Shown here: positions 17,341 through 27,648 of the stretch, piece after piece
How positions within the stretch are numbered: the stretch's first letter is position 1
Layout of the letters: each line of letters opens with the position of its first letter
Origin: VXNE01 sp965206615
GTDB taxonomy: Bacteria > Pseudomonadota > Gammaproteobacteria > Pseudomonadales > Azotimanducaceae
Direction of reading: 5' to 3'
Assembly (NCBI GenBank): GCA_965206615.1
Contig: CBDBKI010000005.1
Location: 2,914,001 to 2,978,000, forward strand
DNA length: 64,000 nucleotides
Notes under the pieces: generated by a model
Database searches by the model: none
Told to the model about the DNA's origin: nothing
The model's input: the letters and a program-made list of their open reading frames with translations, nothing else
Translations under genes and position numbers: made by a program

Positions 17341-18185
17341 TGCGCCTGCGCCGATTGCAGCACGTTCTGCAGCATCGCGACCCGGGTCATCGGCCCGACT
17401 CCTCCCGGCACGGGCGTGATCCACGCGGCGCGCGTCCGCGCCGCCTCGAAATCCACGTCGCCGTGCAAGCGGTTTCTGCTGTCGCGCGTGATGCCGACGT
17501 CGATGACGATAGCGCCGGGCTTGATCCAGTCTCCCCGCACCAGGCCGCGTTGCCCGGTCGCGGAGATCACGATGTCCGCGACCGCCACGTGCGCGGCCGT
17601 GTCGTGGCTGAACTTGTGCGCCGTGGTGACGGTGCACCCGGCGAGCAGCAGTTCGAGCCCCATCGGGCGCCCGACATGGTTGGAGGCGCCCAGGACGGTG
17701 GCCGCGAGGCCGCGCAGGGAGGTGCCGGTCTGCTCGAGCAGGATCATGATGCCCTTCGGCGTGCAGGACCGGAGGGTCGGCTGGCGCAACGCGAGGCGCC
17801 CGATGTTGTAGGGATGGACGCCGTCGACATCCTTGGTGGGGGCGATATGTTCGAGGATGCGAGGCGCATCGAGGTGCACGGGCAGGGGTAACTGCACGAG
17901 TATGCCGTCGATGGTGTCATCCGCATTCAGTTCGTCGACGGTGTCGATCAGCGTCCGCTCGGCGGTTGCGGCGGAGAGATGACGGATGTCGTGCTTGTAA
18001 CCGACCTCGCGACAGTCGCGGCGCTTGTGCTTGACGTAGATGCCGGAGGCCGGATCGTCGCCCACCAGAAGGACCGCTACGCCGGGGCGGCGCAGCCCGT
18101 GCTGCAGGCGCTGCTCCACGGCGGCGGCGATGTCCCTGCGAATGGACTGGGCAACGGCATTGCCGTCCAGGATGCGTGCTGTCAT
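17337..18185 (-). CDS. folD: Methylenetetrahydrofolate dehydrogenase/cyclohydrolase
   Basis: Bifunctional one-carbon enzyme (282 aa) converting 5,10-methylene-THF to 10-formyl-THF. MTARILDGNAVAQSIRRDIA is the N-terminus (ATG 18185). GIYVKHKRRDCREVGYKHD contains the catalytic Tyr and Lys, VQLPLPVHLDAPRILEHI binds folate, VLGASNHVGRPMGLELLLAG is the NADP site, and TPVPGGVGPMTRVAML closes the protein. It heads the minus-strand folD-lpxH pair; FolD beside a tRNA cluster and tig is typical of Pseudomonas-like genomes. Confidence 0.97.
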   Translation of the reverse strand: MTARILDGNAVAQSIRRDIAAAVEQRLQHGLRRPGVAVLLVGDDPASGIYVKHKRRDCREVGYKHDIRHLSAATAERTLIDTVDELNADDTIDGILVQLPLPVHLDAPRILEHIAPTKDVDGVHPYNIGRLALRQPTLRSCTPKGIMILLEQTGTSLRGLAATVLGASNHVGRPMGLELLLAGCTVTTAHKFSHDTAAHVAVADIVISATGQRGLVRGDWIKPGAIVIDVGITRDSRNRLHGDVDFEAARTRAAWITPVPGGVGPMTRVAMLQNVLQSAQAQ

Positions 18186-18325
18186 GGCGTCCGTTTCCGC
18201 ACAGCGCGATTCTACAAGATCGCGGGTGGCTGCTGCGGTCTCGCCGACCTGCATCCACGGTGGGCACGCGCTGGCGCAGGATCCGAAACGGCCGTCCGCA
18301 ACCGTCCGGGCAACGGCCCCGCAGT

Positions 18326-18354
18326 TTGACCGGTCAGGCACGCGCCAGTATGAT
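18326..18354 (+). promoter_or_regulatory. Sigma70 promoter of the tRNA cluster
   Basis: TTGACC (18326-18331), 17-bp spacer, TATGAT (18349-18354), followed by a GC-rich discriminator (CCGCGCCG) as at stringently controlled stable-RNA promoters. It points at tRNA-Pro about 100 bp downstream. Confidence 0.7.
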
Positions 18355-18402
18355 CCGCGCCGTCGCGCCGCGTCGTCACTGTCCGCCGGTGCGTGGCGCG
18401 GT

Positions 18403-18458
18403 CGGCGGGGATATCGGTGAGGATATCGGCGGGGATATCGGCGGGGATATCGGCGGGG
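18403..18458 (+). repeat. 12-bp tandem repeat in the tRNA leader
   Basis: Four and a half copies of CGGCGGGGATAT (second copy CGGTGAGGATAT) run from 18403 directly into the first bases of tRNA-Pro, whose 5' end CGGGGTA resembles the repeat itself. This lies within the predicted precursor leader. Confidence 0.85.
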
Positions 18459-18530
18459 TATGGCGCAGTCTGGCAGCGCGCCTGCTTTGGGAGCAGGAGG
18501 TCGGGAGTTCGAATCTCCCTACCCCGACCA
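18454..18530 (+). tRNA. tRNA-Pro (TGG)
   Basis: A 77-nt cloverleaf: acceptor CGGGGTA pairs with TACCCCG, anticodon arm CCTGC-TTTGGGA-GCAGG has anticodon TGG, T-arm GGGAG-TTCGAAT-CTCCC, discriminator A and encoded CCA. Confidence 0.97.
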
Positions 18531-18533
18531 TTT

Positions 18534-18598
18534 TTTTCTTCTGCAATTTTCTTCTGCAATTTTCTTCTGCAATTTTCTTCTGCCAGTTTCTTCTGCCA
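18534..18598 (+). repeat. 13-bp T-rich tandem repeat after tRNA-Pro
   Basis: Five copies of TTTTCTTCTGCAA (18534, 18547, 18560, 18573, 18586; the last two end CCA) directly follow the T-run after tRNA-Pro. This is by far the most AT-rich spot nearby. The T-run at 18531-18537 after the tRNA could end transcription or serve as an RNase E-type processing site. Confidence 0.9.
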
Positions 18599-18658
18599 CA
18601 ATGGGATAGCGTATTCTGCTGAAGTGCGCTCGAACTTGGGAGTGGACGCGCAACGACT

Positions 18659-18732
18659 GCGCCCGTAGCTCAACTGGATAGAGCATCGGCCTTCTAAGCC
18701 GGCGGTTGCAGGTTCGAGTCCTGCCGGGCGTG
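18659..18732 (+). tRNA. tRNA-Arg (TCT)
   Basis: Acceptor GCGCCCG pairs with CGGGCGT (terminal G-T wobble), D-arm AGCTCAACTGGATAGAGC, anticodon arm CGGCC-TTCTAAG-CCGGC giving anticodon TCT, T-arm GCAGG-TTCGAGT-CCTGC, discriminator G. The bases after it are CCG, so CCA is not encoded and must be added after processing. Confidence 0.95.
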
Positions 18733-18848
18733 CCGCCCTTGCTGGCGGGTGCTGGCGGGCGCCGCCGAGCGGCGCTCCCGTGCAACCCGGTCTGTCACGC
18801 GGAAGCCGCGGTTGCCGGGCGTCATACAGCGACTACAATGGTAATGAT

Positions 18849-18925
18849 GGTGGGCGTAGCTCAGTCGGTAGAGCTCTGGATTGTGGATCCAGCGGTCGTG
18901 GGTTCAAACCCCATCGTCCACCCCA
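18849..18925 (+). tRNA. tRNA-His (GTG)
   Basis: Eight-bp acceptor including the His-specific extra G(-1) opposite C73 (GGTGGGCG with CGTCCACC), anticodon arm CTGGA-TTGTGGA-TCCAG giving GTG, T-arm GTGGG-TTCAAAC-CCCAT, encoded CCA. A TACAAT box at 18834-18839 with TTGCCG 16 bp upstream could be its own promoter, although it would leave almost no leader. Confidence 0.96.
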
Positions 18926-19068
18926 TATCGCCGCATGCGGCGCACACCGGGCTCGAGCGGCCGTCGCGGCCACGGGCCTGGTGGGTGCTTGTCGGCCTTG
19001 TGCGTAGCCTCGTGTTCATGCGTGCGCCCGGCGCGTGCCGCTGAGGCGACGCACCTCGGATGGGTTCC

Positions 19069-20448
19069 ATGGAAGTATCGGTTGAAAGCACAGGCGGTCT
19101 CGAACGCAGGATGCGGATCCGGCTGGATCCCGGGCCGCTTGAGGAAGAGTTCGGGCGGAGGCTGCGCAAGACCGCGCGCGAGGCCCGACTGAACGGGTTC
19201 CGTCCCGGCAAGACGCCGGTGAAGGAAATTCGTCGACGGTTCGGCCCGAGCATTCGCGCGGAAGTGGCCGTGGAACTGATGCAGTCGAGCTTCCACGATG
19301 CGCTGCATCAGGAGCACCTGCACCCGGCAGGGACGCCGACGTTCGACCCGGGCGACATCCTGGCCGAGAGCGGCCTGGAGTTCACGGCAACCTTCGAGGT
19401 GCTCCCCGACATCACCCTCGGGGATCTCGAGCAACTGCACATCAAGCGGCCGGAAGCCAAAGTCACCTCTGGGGACGTGGACGCCATGATTGAGCGGCTG
19501 CGCGGTGCGCGGACGAGCTGGGCCGCCGTCGAGCGTCCCGCCGAGGACGGCGACCGGATCACCGCGGACCTCGTACAGTGCGCCGATGGCGACTTCCGCC
19601 ACGAAGGACTGTCGTTCGTGGCCGGCGGGACGTTCTTTCTGCCGAATGTCGCGGCGGCCGCGGTGGGCATGGCGACCGGCGAGTCCCGGCGGGTGCAGTC
19701 GACGTTCCCGGAAGCCATGGCCGACGAGTCCCTGCGCAGTCGGGACGTCGAGTTCGAGTTGACGGTCAAGGAAGTCGCCGCCGGCCAGGTTCCCGAGCTC
19801 GACGATGCCTTCTTCGAGCTCTTCGACGTTCAGGAGGGGGGCGAAGAGGCGTTTCGCGAGGCTATCGGCAAGGATCTCGGCGGGCGCCTGGAAGGCGCCA
19901 TTCGCACTCAGGTGGCGGAACAGGTCATGAACGGAATGGTCGCGCTGCACACGTTCGACGTTCCCCACTGTCTGGTCGACGAACGCGTTGCCCAGATTCG
20001 TCAGGACATGCCGCAACTCTTCGGAACGGAGGGCGACGCGGCCGACGTGCCGCAAGCTGCGCTCGATGCCGCGCATCATGAGGCCGAGAAGTCCCTCCGG
20101 GAAACGCTGCTGGTGCAGGAGATCGTGGAACGGCAGGGGCTTGCGGTGGACGGGGCCAAGGTCCGCGCCCGCATCGAGGAACAGGCTGCCAGCTACGAGA
20201 ACCCCGAGCAGGTGGTCAACTGGTACTATTCCCAGGACGCCTTGCTGCAACGGATCGAATCCGTCGTCCTGAAGGATCAGGTCGTGGACTACGTCCTCTC
20301 GGTGGCCGACGTGGAGACCGTGCAGAGTTCGCACGATGCGGTCATGGCCGGAGAGGCTATCGCCGACGCACCGGCCGACAGCGCGGGCGCCGCCGCCGAA
20401 GAGTTGCCGGGCGCGAATCCGGTCGGCGAAACCGACGCAGACACCTGA
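19069..20448 (+). CDS. tig: Trigger factor
   Basis: Ribosome-bound chaperone and prolyl isomerase (459 aa) that meets nascent chains at the exit tunnel. The N-terminal domain carries the ribosome-docking loop LNGFRPGKTPVKEIRRRFG, an FKBP-type PPIase domain spans about residues 150-240, and the helical C-terminal chaperone arms follow. ATG 19069 gives the family start MEVSVE; ATG 19060 three codons upstream is possible. The C-terminus is longer and more Ala-rich than in E. coli (432 aa). It heads tig-clpP-clpX-lon. Confidence 0.95.
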   Translation: MEVSVESTGGLERRMRIRLDPGPLEEEFGRRLRKTAREARLNGFRPGKTPVKEIRRRFGPSIRAEVAVELMQSSFHDALHQEHLHPAGTPTFDPGDILAESGLEFTATFEVLPDITLGDLEQLHIKRPEAKVTSGDVDAMIERLRGARTSWAAVERPAEDGDRITADLVQCADGDFRHEGLSFVAGGTFFLPNVAAAAVGMATGESRRVQSTFPEAMADESLRSRDVEFELTVKEVAAGQVPELDDAFFELFDVQEGGEEAFREAIGKDLGGRLEGAIRTQVAEQVMNGMVALHTFDVPHCLVDERVAQIRQDMPQLFGTEGDAADVPQAALDAAHHEAEKSLRETLLVQEIVERQGLAVDGAKVRARIEEQAASYENPEQVVNWYYSQDALLQRIESVVLKDQVVDYVLSVADVETVQSSHDAVMAGEAIADAPADSAGAAAEELPGANPVGETDADT

Positions 20449-20458
20449 GGGAGGCCCC

Positions 20459-21097
20459 GTGGAAGACCGAATCCATCCGCCGACGCGCAACCTGGGGCTG
20501 GTGCCCATGGTCGTGGAGCAGAGCGCGCGTGGCGAGCGTGCCTACGACATCTACTCGCGGCTCCTGAAGGAGCGCATCATCTTTCTCGTCGGCCCGGTGG
20601 ACGACAACATCGCCAATCTGGTCGTCGCGCAACTCCTGTTCGCGGAGTCGGAGAATCCGGACAAGGATGTGCATCTGTACATCAACTCGCCGGGCGGCTC
20701 GGTCACGTCCGGGCTTGCGGTCTACGACACCATGCAGTTCGTGCGCTGCGACGTCGCGACGATGTGTATCGGGCAGGCCGCGAGCATGGGCGCATTCCTG
20801 CTCGCGGCGGGAGCGCGCGGCAAGCGCATTGCGCTGCCCAATTCCCGCGTCATGCTGCACCAGCCGGCCGGGGGATCCCGTGGTGTGGCCGCGGATATCG
20901 AGATCCAGGCGCGCGAGATCGTCGCGGTGCGGCAACGACTGAACGAGATCCTGGCGCACCACACCGGCCAGGAGGTAGAGCGCATCTCCCAGGACACGGA
21001 CCGCGACTACTGGATGAGCCCGGCAGAAGCGGTCGAGTACGGCCTGATCGATTCGGTGCAGCATCCCCGCGCTGAACTGGCGGCGGTGCGTACGTAA
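20459..21097 (+). CDS. clpP: ATP-dependent Clp protease proteolytic subunit
   Basis: Serine protease subunit (212 aa) forming the tetradecameric ClpP barrel that works with ClpX and ClpA, both encoded in this window. GTG 20459 is preceded by GGGAGG 4 bp away. The catalytic Ser is in GQAASMGAFLLAAGARGKR, His in RVMLHQPAGGSRG, Asp in SQDTDRDYWMSPAEAVEYGL. It lies 10 bp after tig. Confidence 0.97.
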   Translation: MEDRIHPPTRNLGLVPMVVEQSARGERAYDIYSRLLKERIIFLVGPVDDNIANLVVAQLLFAESENPDKDVHLYINSPGGSVTSGLAVYDTMQFVRCDVATMCIGQAASMGAFLLAAGARGKRIALPNSRVMLHQPAGGSRGVAADIEIQAREIVAVRQRLNEILAHHTGQEVERISQDTDRDYWMSPAEAVEYGLIDSVQHPRAELAAVRT

Positions 21098-21110
21098 CGT
21101 ATGGCCTTTT

Positions 21111-21149
21111 CTCGAGCACGCCGGCCGGGTCGGAGACGGCCCGCTCGAG
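21111..21149. other. Inverted repeat after clpP
   Basis: CTCGAGC (21111) and GCTCGAG (21143) form a perfect 7-bp inverted repeat around 25 bp of GC-rich DNA in the 281-bp clpP-clpX gap. It may form a stem in the clpP-clpX transcript. No T-run follows. Confidence 0.4.
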
Positions 21150-21186
21150 GGGAGCCGGCGGTCGGCGTGGCTGGTCCGAAGGCGAA

Positions 21187-21216
21187 TCCGGCGCGCAGCG
21201 GTAGCGAAGCGCCGGA
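21187..21216. other. Second inverted repeat in the clpP-clpX gap
   Basis: TCCGGCGC (21187-21194) and GCGCCGGA (21209-21216) pair perfectly around a 14-nt loop. It could be a partial terminator or mRNA-stability element allowing clpP and clpX to be expressed at different levels. No clear clpX promoter is seen. Confidence 0.4.
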
Positions 21217-21378
21217 CCCGCCATGGGGCGCTTGCAGCGGTTTCGCCATACCGCGAAGGGCGTGTGTCCCGTGGCCCCGGCGGGCGGTCTGTTCGATCGA
21301 AGGGTTGCAAAATTCCGGCGTTGCTAGCATGGTTGGCCCGCAGGCGGCGGCGTACGGCAGGTAGGATCAGGGGTACTT

Positions 21379-22701
<1,323 letters not shown>

Positions 22702-22756
22702 CCGCAGCCCGTGCCAGTTGCTGCCCGCTTCCGTTTCCCGACCGCCACTCTGCTCC

Positions 22757-25153
22757 GTGCCTGAACAGACGCAAACGGACCTGCCTGTCCTGCCCTTGCG
22801 GGACATGGTGGTCTTCCCGCATGGCGTACATCCGCTGTTCGTCGGTACACGCTCGTCCATCTCCGCTCTGGAAACGGCCATGGCGTCGGACAAGCGTGTC
22901 CTCCTGGTCGCGAAGCGCGATGCCGCCTGTGAGAACCCCGGCATGGACGACCTGTTCCCGGTAGGCACGCTGTCTGTCGTTCTGCAGCTCCTCAAGCTGC
23001 CGGACGGGACCGTCAAGGTCCTGGTCGAAGGCGGTCAGCGGGCGCGGATTCTGCGTATGGAAGACAACGGGACGCACCTCGCCGCCGATGTGGAGGCCGT
23101 ACCGGAGGCCGAAGTCGACCGCGACGCACGCGAAGCCATGGTCCGCGCGGTGATGGCCCGGTTCGAAACCTACGTCGAGAACTCGAAGAAGGCCCCGAAG
23201 GAGACGGTCGCGTCCGTGTCGGCCATCGACGAACCCGGACGCCTGATCGACACCATTGCGGCGCAGTTGGCACTCAAGGTCGAGGAGCGACAGGCGCTAC
23301 TGGAGGCCTTCGATCTCGAGTCCCGGGTGCAGCGCATCGCGGGCCTGATGGACAAGGAAGTGGAGCTGCACCAGGTAGAGAAGCGCATCCACGGCCGCGT
23401 CAAGAAACAGATGGAGAAGAGCCAGCGCGAGTACTACCTGAACGAGCAGATCAAGGCGATTCAGAAGGAACTGGGCGGTGCGGAGGACGCACCGAGCGAG
23501 TTGGACGACCTCGCCGACCGGATCGAGCAAGCCGGTATGCCGCGCGAGGCAAAAACCAAGGCGGACAGCGAGTTCTCGAAGCTGAAGCTGATGGCGCCCA
23601 TGTCAGCGGAGGCGACGGTGGTGCGCGGCTACCTCGACTGGCTGGTCGGCCTGCCGTGGCGCAAGAAGAGTCGTATCCGTCGCGACCTGCGCGCCGCGCA
23701 GAAGATTCTCGACGAAGATCACTACGGGCTGGTCGAAGTCAAGGAGCGCATCGTCGAGTACCTCGCCGTCCAGGGACGGGTCAGCAAGGTCAAGGGCCCG
23801 GTTCTCTGCCTGGTCGGCCCGCCGGGCGTCGGCAAGACCTCCCTCGGCGAGTCGATCGCCCGCGCCACCAACCGCAGGTTCGTGCGGATGGCGCTCGGTG
23901 GTGTGCGCGACGAAGCGGAGATCCGTGGCCATCGCCGTACCTACATCGGTGCACTGCCCGGCAGGGTGGTTCAGAAGATGGCCAAGGCCGGGGTCCGCAA
24001 CCCCCTGTTCCTGCTCGACGAAGTCGACAAGATGGGCATGGACTTCCGTGGCGATCCGGCGTCCGCCCTGCTCGAAGTACTGGATCCTGAGCAGAACAAC
24101 ACGTTCAACGACCACTATCTGGAGATCGACTACGACCTCTCCGACGTGTTCTTCATCTGCACGTCGAACTCGATGAACATCCCCCCGGCGCTGCTCGACC
24201 GCATGGAGGTCATTCGACTGCCGGGCTATACCGAGGACGAGAAGGTCAACATCGCTTCCCGGTTCCTGGTGCCCAAGCAGAAAAGGCTGACCGGTCTCAA
24301 GGCGACGGACCTGACGCTCGCGGACGCCGCGATCGTGCATCTCATCCGCTACTACACCAGGGAAGCCGGTGTGCGTGGCCTCGAGCGCGAGATCGCCAAG
24401 CTCTGCCGGAAGGTGGTCAAGGAACAGGCCTTCGGGGACAAGGACGTTCCGGACACGATCACGCCTGAGCTCATCGAGCATTTCAACGGGGTGTGGCGGT
24501 ACGACTACGGCCGTGCCGAAGAAGAGAGCCGGGTCGGTGTCGTGACCGGTCTCGCGTGGACCGAGGTCGGCGGCGAGTTGCTGAACATCGAGGCGGTCAC
24601 GGTGCCGGGGAAGGGCCGCCAGACCATGACCGGATCGCTTGGCGACGTGATGCAGGAGTCCATTCAGGCGGCGCTGACCTTCGTGCGCAGTCGTGCCGAA
24701 GTGCTCGGCATCCCGGTCGACTTCCACGAAAGGCACGACTTCCACATCCACGTTCCCGAGGGAGCCACCCCGAAGGACGGACCGAGCGCGGGCATCGGCA
24801 TGTGCACGGCCCTGGTGTCCGTGCTCACGGATACGCCGGTGCGCGCGGATGTCGCCATGACCGGCGAGATCACCTTGCGCGGACGTGTACTGCCCATCGG
24901 CGGCCTCAAGGAAAAACTGCTTGCCGCGCGGCGGGGCGGCATTAACCGGGTCATCATCCCGGACGGTAACGAACGGGACCTGAAGGAGGTCCCCGAGAAC
25001 ATCCTCTCAGAACTCACCATCACTCCGGTGAGGTGGATGGACGAAGTCATCGCGGTCGCACTTGAACGCGCGCCCGTGTCCGGAACGGAGGCCGACTCGG
25101 TACCTCCGCCGGCCGTGGTACGCGAGCAGGGCGTAGCGATCAGCCCGCACTGA
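22757..25153 (+). CDS. lon: ATP-dependent endopeptidase La
   Basis: Lon protease (798 aa), a homohexameric AAA+ serine protease for damaged and regulatory proteins. LPVLPLRDMVVFPHGVHPLF opens the N-terminal LonSB domain, a coiled region follows (REYYLNEQIKAIQKELGG), Walker A is LVGPPGVGKTSLGESIA, and the catalytic dyad is Ser in TPKDGPSAGIGM and Lys in IGGLKEKLLAA. GTG 22757 starts MPEQTQTDLPV; the open frame reaches TTG 22718, which adds 13 non-conserved residues. It sits 55 bp after clpX, and the HU gene follows, as in many proteobacteria. Confidence 0.97.
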   Translation: MPEQTQTDLPVLPLRDMVVFPHGVHPLFVGTRSSISALETAMASDKRVLLVAKRDAACENPGMDDLFPVGTLSVVLQLLKLPDGTVKVLVEGGQRARILRMEDNGTHLAADVEAVPEAEVDRDAREAMVRAVMARFETYVENSKKAPKETVASVSAIDEPGRLIDTIAAQLALKVEERQALLEAFDLESRVQRIAGLMDKEVELHQVEKRIHGRVKKQMEKSQREYYLNEQIKAIQKELGGAEDAPSELDDLADRIEQAGMPREAKTKADSEFSKLKLMAPMSAEATVVRGYLDWLVGLPWRKKSRIRRDLRAAQKILDEDHYGLVEVKERIVEYLAVQGRVSKVKGPVLCLVGPPGVGKTSLGESIARATNRRFVRMALGGVRDEAEIRGHRRTYIGALPGRVVQKMAKAGVRNPLFLLDEVDKMGMDFRGDPASALLEVLDPEQNNTFNDHYLEIDYDLSDVFFICTSNSMNIPPALLDRMEVIRLPGYTEDEKVNIASRFLVPKQKRLTGLKATDLTLADAAIVHLIRYYTREAGVRGLEREIAKLCRKVVKEQAFGDKDVPDTITPELIEHFNGVWRYDYGRAEEESRVGVVTGLAWTEVGGELLNIEAVTVPGKGRQTMTGSLGDVMQESIQAALTFVRSRAEVLGIPVDFHERHDFHIHVPEGATPKDGPSAGIGMCTALVSVLTDTPVRADVAMTGEITLRGRVLPIGGLKEKLLAARRGGINRVIIPDGNERDLKEVPENILSELTITPVRWMDEVIAVALERAPVSGTEADSVPPPAVVREQGVAISPH

Positions 25154-25167
25154 TGCAGGAGTTGTGT

Positions 25168-25197
25168 TTGACAACGTTTTTTCGGCGTTGGTATAAC
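25168..25197 (+). promoter_or_regulatory. Sigma70 promoter of the HU gene
   Basis: TTGACA (25168-25173), 18-bp spacer with a T6 run, TATAAC (25192-25197). It is located just after lon and about 83 bp before the HU start codon. Confidence 0.8.
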
Positions 25198-25280
25198 CGT
25201 TGCGCGAGTTGGAATCTGCTAACGACGCGACACCCCGCTGCAATCACAAGAACAGCCGTTCCCAAAAACGAGGGATACCC

Positions 25281-25553
25281 ATGAACAAATCGGAACTCAT
25301 CGATCGGATTTCGGAGTCTGCGGACCTGTCGAAGGCCGACGCCGGCCGGGCACTCGACGCGGTGATCGATGCCATTACCGAATCGTTGGCGAACGCCGAG
25401 CCCGTTACCGTGGTGGGCTTCGGCACGTTTGCCGTGCGGGAGCGGGGAGCGCGCACCGGCCGCAATCCGCAGACGGGCGAGACGATCCAGATCGCCGCGG
25501 CACGCGTTCCCGCCTTCAAGGCCGGCAAGGCTCTGAAGGACGCCCTGAACTGA
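25281..25553 (+). CDS. hupB: DNA-binding protein HU-beta
   Basis: Nucleoid protein of 90 aa, the standard HU length. MNKSELIDRISESADLSKAD forms the helical dimer part; VGFGTFAVRERGARTGRNPQ, with RNPQTGETIQI, is the beta-arm with the DNA-intercalating Pro; FKAGKALKDALN ends the protein. It has its own promoter at 25168-25197. Placement after lon supports HupB. HU proteins lack sequence-specific binding. Confidence 0.97.
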   Translation: MNKSELIDRISESADLSKADAGRALDAVIDAITESLANAEPVTVVGFGTFAVRERGARTGRNPQTGETIQIAAARVPAFKAGKALKDALN

Positions 25554-25714
25554 CGAAGGTTCGAGCCGCGGATCGAGCGGGTGCCTCCATTTGGGCATGC
25601 GGAGCCGGGCGCGCGAAGCCGTGAGACCTCGCGGCCTCGGGTTGGCGACAGGGTTGCGCGCGAGCCTGTCCGCCATGTTGCACCAGAACGTCGCTGACTA
25701 GAGCGTTCCTTACC

Positions 25715-27622
25715 ATGCTGCAGAGAATGCGGGACGGCGCCCAGAGCATAGGCGCCAAGATCCTGGTCGGCATCATCATCCTGGTGCTGACCGTGTTCGG
25801 TTTCGGGGCCTTCAACCTGTTCGCAGTTGGGGAGCCGGTTGCCGCCACGGTCCATGGCGAGGACATTACCGAGGCGGCGCTCGGAGTCGAGATGGAGCGG
25901 CGCCGACGGGAGATCCTGCGGCAGATGGGCGAGCAGGCCGACCCGGCGCTGATCGACGACGGGCTGCTGCGCGCATCCACCCTCAGTCTTCTCATAGACC
26001 GGACATTACTGAGACAGATGGCCGGCGATCTGGGTCTGGCCGCCTCCGCGGCACGGCTGAACCGTGACATCCTGGCGAACCCGGACTTTCAGGTGGAAGG
26101 CGCCTTCGACCAGGATCTGTTCCGGGCGGTCCTCGCGAATGCCGGGTTCTCGCCGGCGTCCTACCAGGACGAACTGGCCTTGAATACCCTGGTCGTGCAG
26201 GTTGCCGAGGGGCTTGGAGACACCGGAGCGCCCACGGACCGCGAGGTCCGGCAGGCGGCGAGCCTCTTCACGCAACGTCGCGATGTCGCCTATCTGCCGT
26301 TTCGCGCGGCGGACTTCGCCGCCGACACCGAGGTGTCCGACGAGGATATCGCCGCCCACTACGACTACAACATCGACCGGTACCTGACCCCGGAGGCAGC
26401 GGATCTCGAATACGTGGTGCTCGCGCTCGACGAGCTGGCGGATGGCACGGAGGTGACGGACGAGGACATCCGGGTGGCATTCGAGGCGGAGGAGCGCGAT
26501 CGCCAGGAGCAGGGGGATACCGCGCGGCGCCGGGGCGCCCACATCCTCCTCGAAGTCAGCGATGCGCGGTCCGAGGAAGAAGCCATCGCGTTGCTGGCGG
26601 ATGTCCGGTCGGAGATTGAGGCCGGGGCGTCTTTCGAGGAGCAGGCGCGCGAACTGTCCGAGGACGCCGGTTCCGCCGCCAACGGCGGCGACCTCGGTCT
26701 CGCGGGACGCGACGTGTTCGTTCCCGCCTTCGAAGAAGCCCTGTGGGCCCTCGACCCGGGCCAACTGTCCGAGCCGGTCGTGACGCAGTTCGGCGTCCAC
26801 CTGCTCCAGCTTCTCGAGGTCGAGGAGGTCGAGCCGCCGACCCTCGAAGAGGCCCGCGAACGCCTTGCGGCGGCCATCCGAAGGGACCGGGCACAGACCG
26901 TCTTCGACGAGCGGCTTCGACAGATGGACGAAATCGCCTTCGAGGAACCGGAAACTCTGGAGGGGGTCAGCGCCGCCCTGGACCTGCCCATCGGCAGGGT
27001 CGAGGGGATCACCCGCGACGCCGGCACGGACCTGTTCGCGGACCGGGCTCTGCGCGAAGCCATCTTCGAACCCGACGTACTGGTCGAGGGATACAACAGC
27101 CCCGCAATCAGGACCGGGGACGCCGCGGTCGTGGCACGCGTCGCGTTGCGGCATCCGGCCGCTGAGATTCCGCTCGATGAGGCGGGACCGGACATCCGCG
27201 AGCAGATCGTCTCGGAACGTGCCGACGACGCCGCGCGAAGAGCCGCCACGGCGGCGCTGCAACGGACGGCGGACGGCGAACCCGTCGCGGCGATCGCGGA
27301 TGAGCACGGCCTGTCCTGGACCGTTCTTGAAGCCGTAACGGCTTCGGAGGCAGGCTTGCCCGCCGCGGTGCGTACCGCTGCCTTCGACCTTGCGCTGGCC
27401 GCACCCGGGCAGCGAGCGGCCACCAGCGTCGAACTGCCCGAGGGCGGCCACGCGGTCGTGACCGTCACCCGCGCGGAGCTCGGCGACTACGGCGCCTTGA
27501 CCGAGAGCGAACGCACTGCCATGCGCGCCCAACTCGGAACCTGGTCGAGGGATCGGGATCTCGCCGCCGTGGTCGCGTCCCTGCGCGAGGATGCGGGTTT
27601 GACCCGGGACAATGCGCCCTGA
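25715..27622 (+). CDS. ppiD: Periplasmic folding chaperone PpiD
   Basis: Membrane-anchored SurA-like chaperone (635 aa) acting near the Sec exit in the periplasm. One N-terminal membrane helix (KILVGIIILVLTVFGFGAF, residues about 15-33) is followed by a SurA_N-like helical region and one parvulin domain (about 270-365: RRGAHILLEVSDARSEEE, GGDLGLAGRDVFVPAFEEAL, VTQFGVHLLQLLEVEE). In E. coli the PpiD parvulin domain is catalytically weak; here the region looks parvulin-like but activity cannot be judged. The gene follows the HU gene by 161 bp, where I see no clear promoter. Confidence 0.93.
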   Translation: MLQRMRDGAQSIGAKILVGIIILVLTVFGFGAFNLFAVGEPVAATVHGEDITEAALGVEMERRRREILRQMGEQADPALIDDGLLRASTLSLLIDRTLLRQMAGDLGLAASAARLNRDILANPDFQVEGAFDQDLFRAVLANAGFSPASYQDELALNTLVVQVAEGLGDTGAPTDREVRQAASLFTQRRDVAYLPFRAADFAADTEVSDEDIAAHYDYNIDRYLTPEAADLEYVVLALDELADGTEVTDEDIRVAFEAEERDRQEQGDTARRRGAHILLEVSDARSEEEAIALLADVRSEIEAGASFEEQARELSEDAGSAANGGDLGLAGRDVFVPAFEEALWALDPGQLSEPVVTQFGVHLLQLLEVEEVEPPTLEEARERLAAAIRRDRAQTVFDERLRQMDEIAFEEPETLEGVSAALDLPIGRVEGITRDAGTDLFADRALREAIFEPDVLVEGYNSPAIRTGDAAVVARVALRHPAAEIPLDEAGPDIREQIVSERADDAARRAATAALQRTADGEPVAAIADEHGLSWTVLEAVTASEAGLPAAVRTAAFDLALAAPGQRAATSVELPEGGHAVVTVTRAELGDYGALTESERTAMRAQLGTWSRDRDLAAVVASLREDAGLTRDNAP

Positions 27623-27648
27623 CGGTGGGCCCTGGCGGGCGGGCCGGG

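Noticed and set aside
25554..25714. tRNA or tRNA remnant after the HU gene (TTCGAGCC at about 25560)
   Set aside because: A T-loop-like string alone, with no matching acceptor or anticodon arm.
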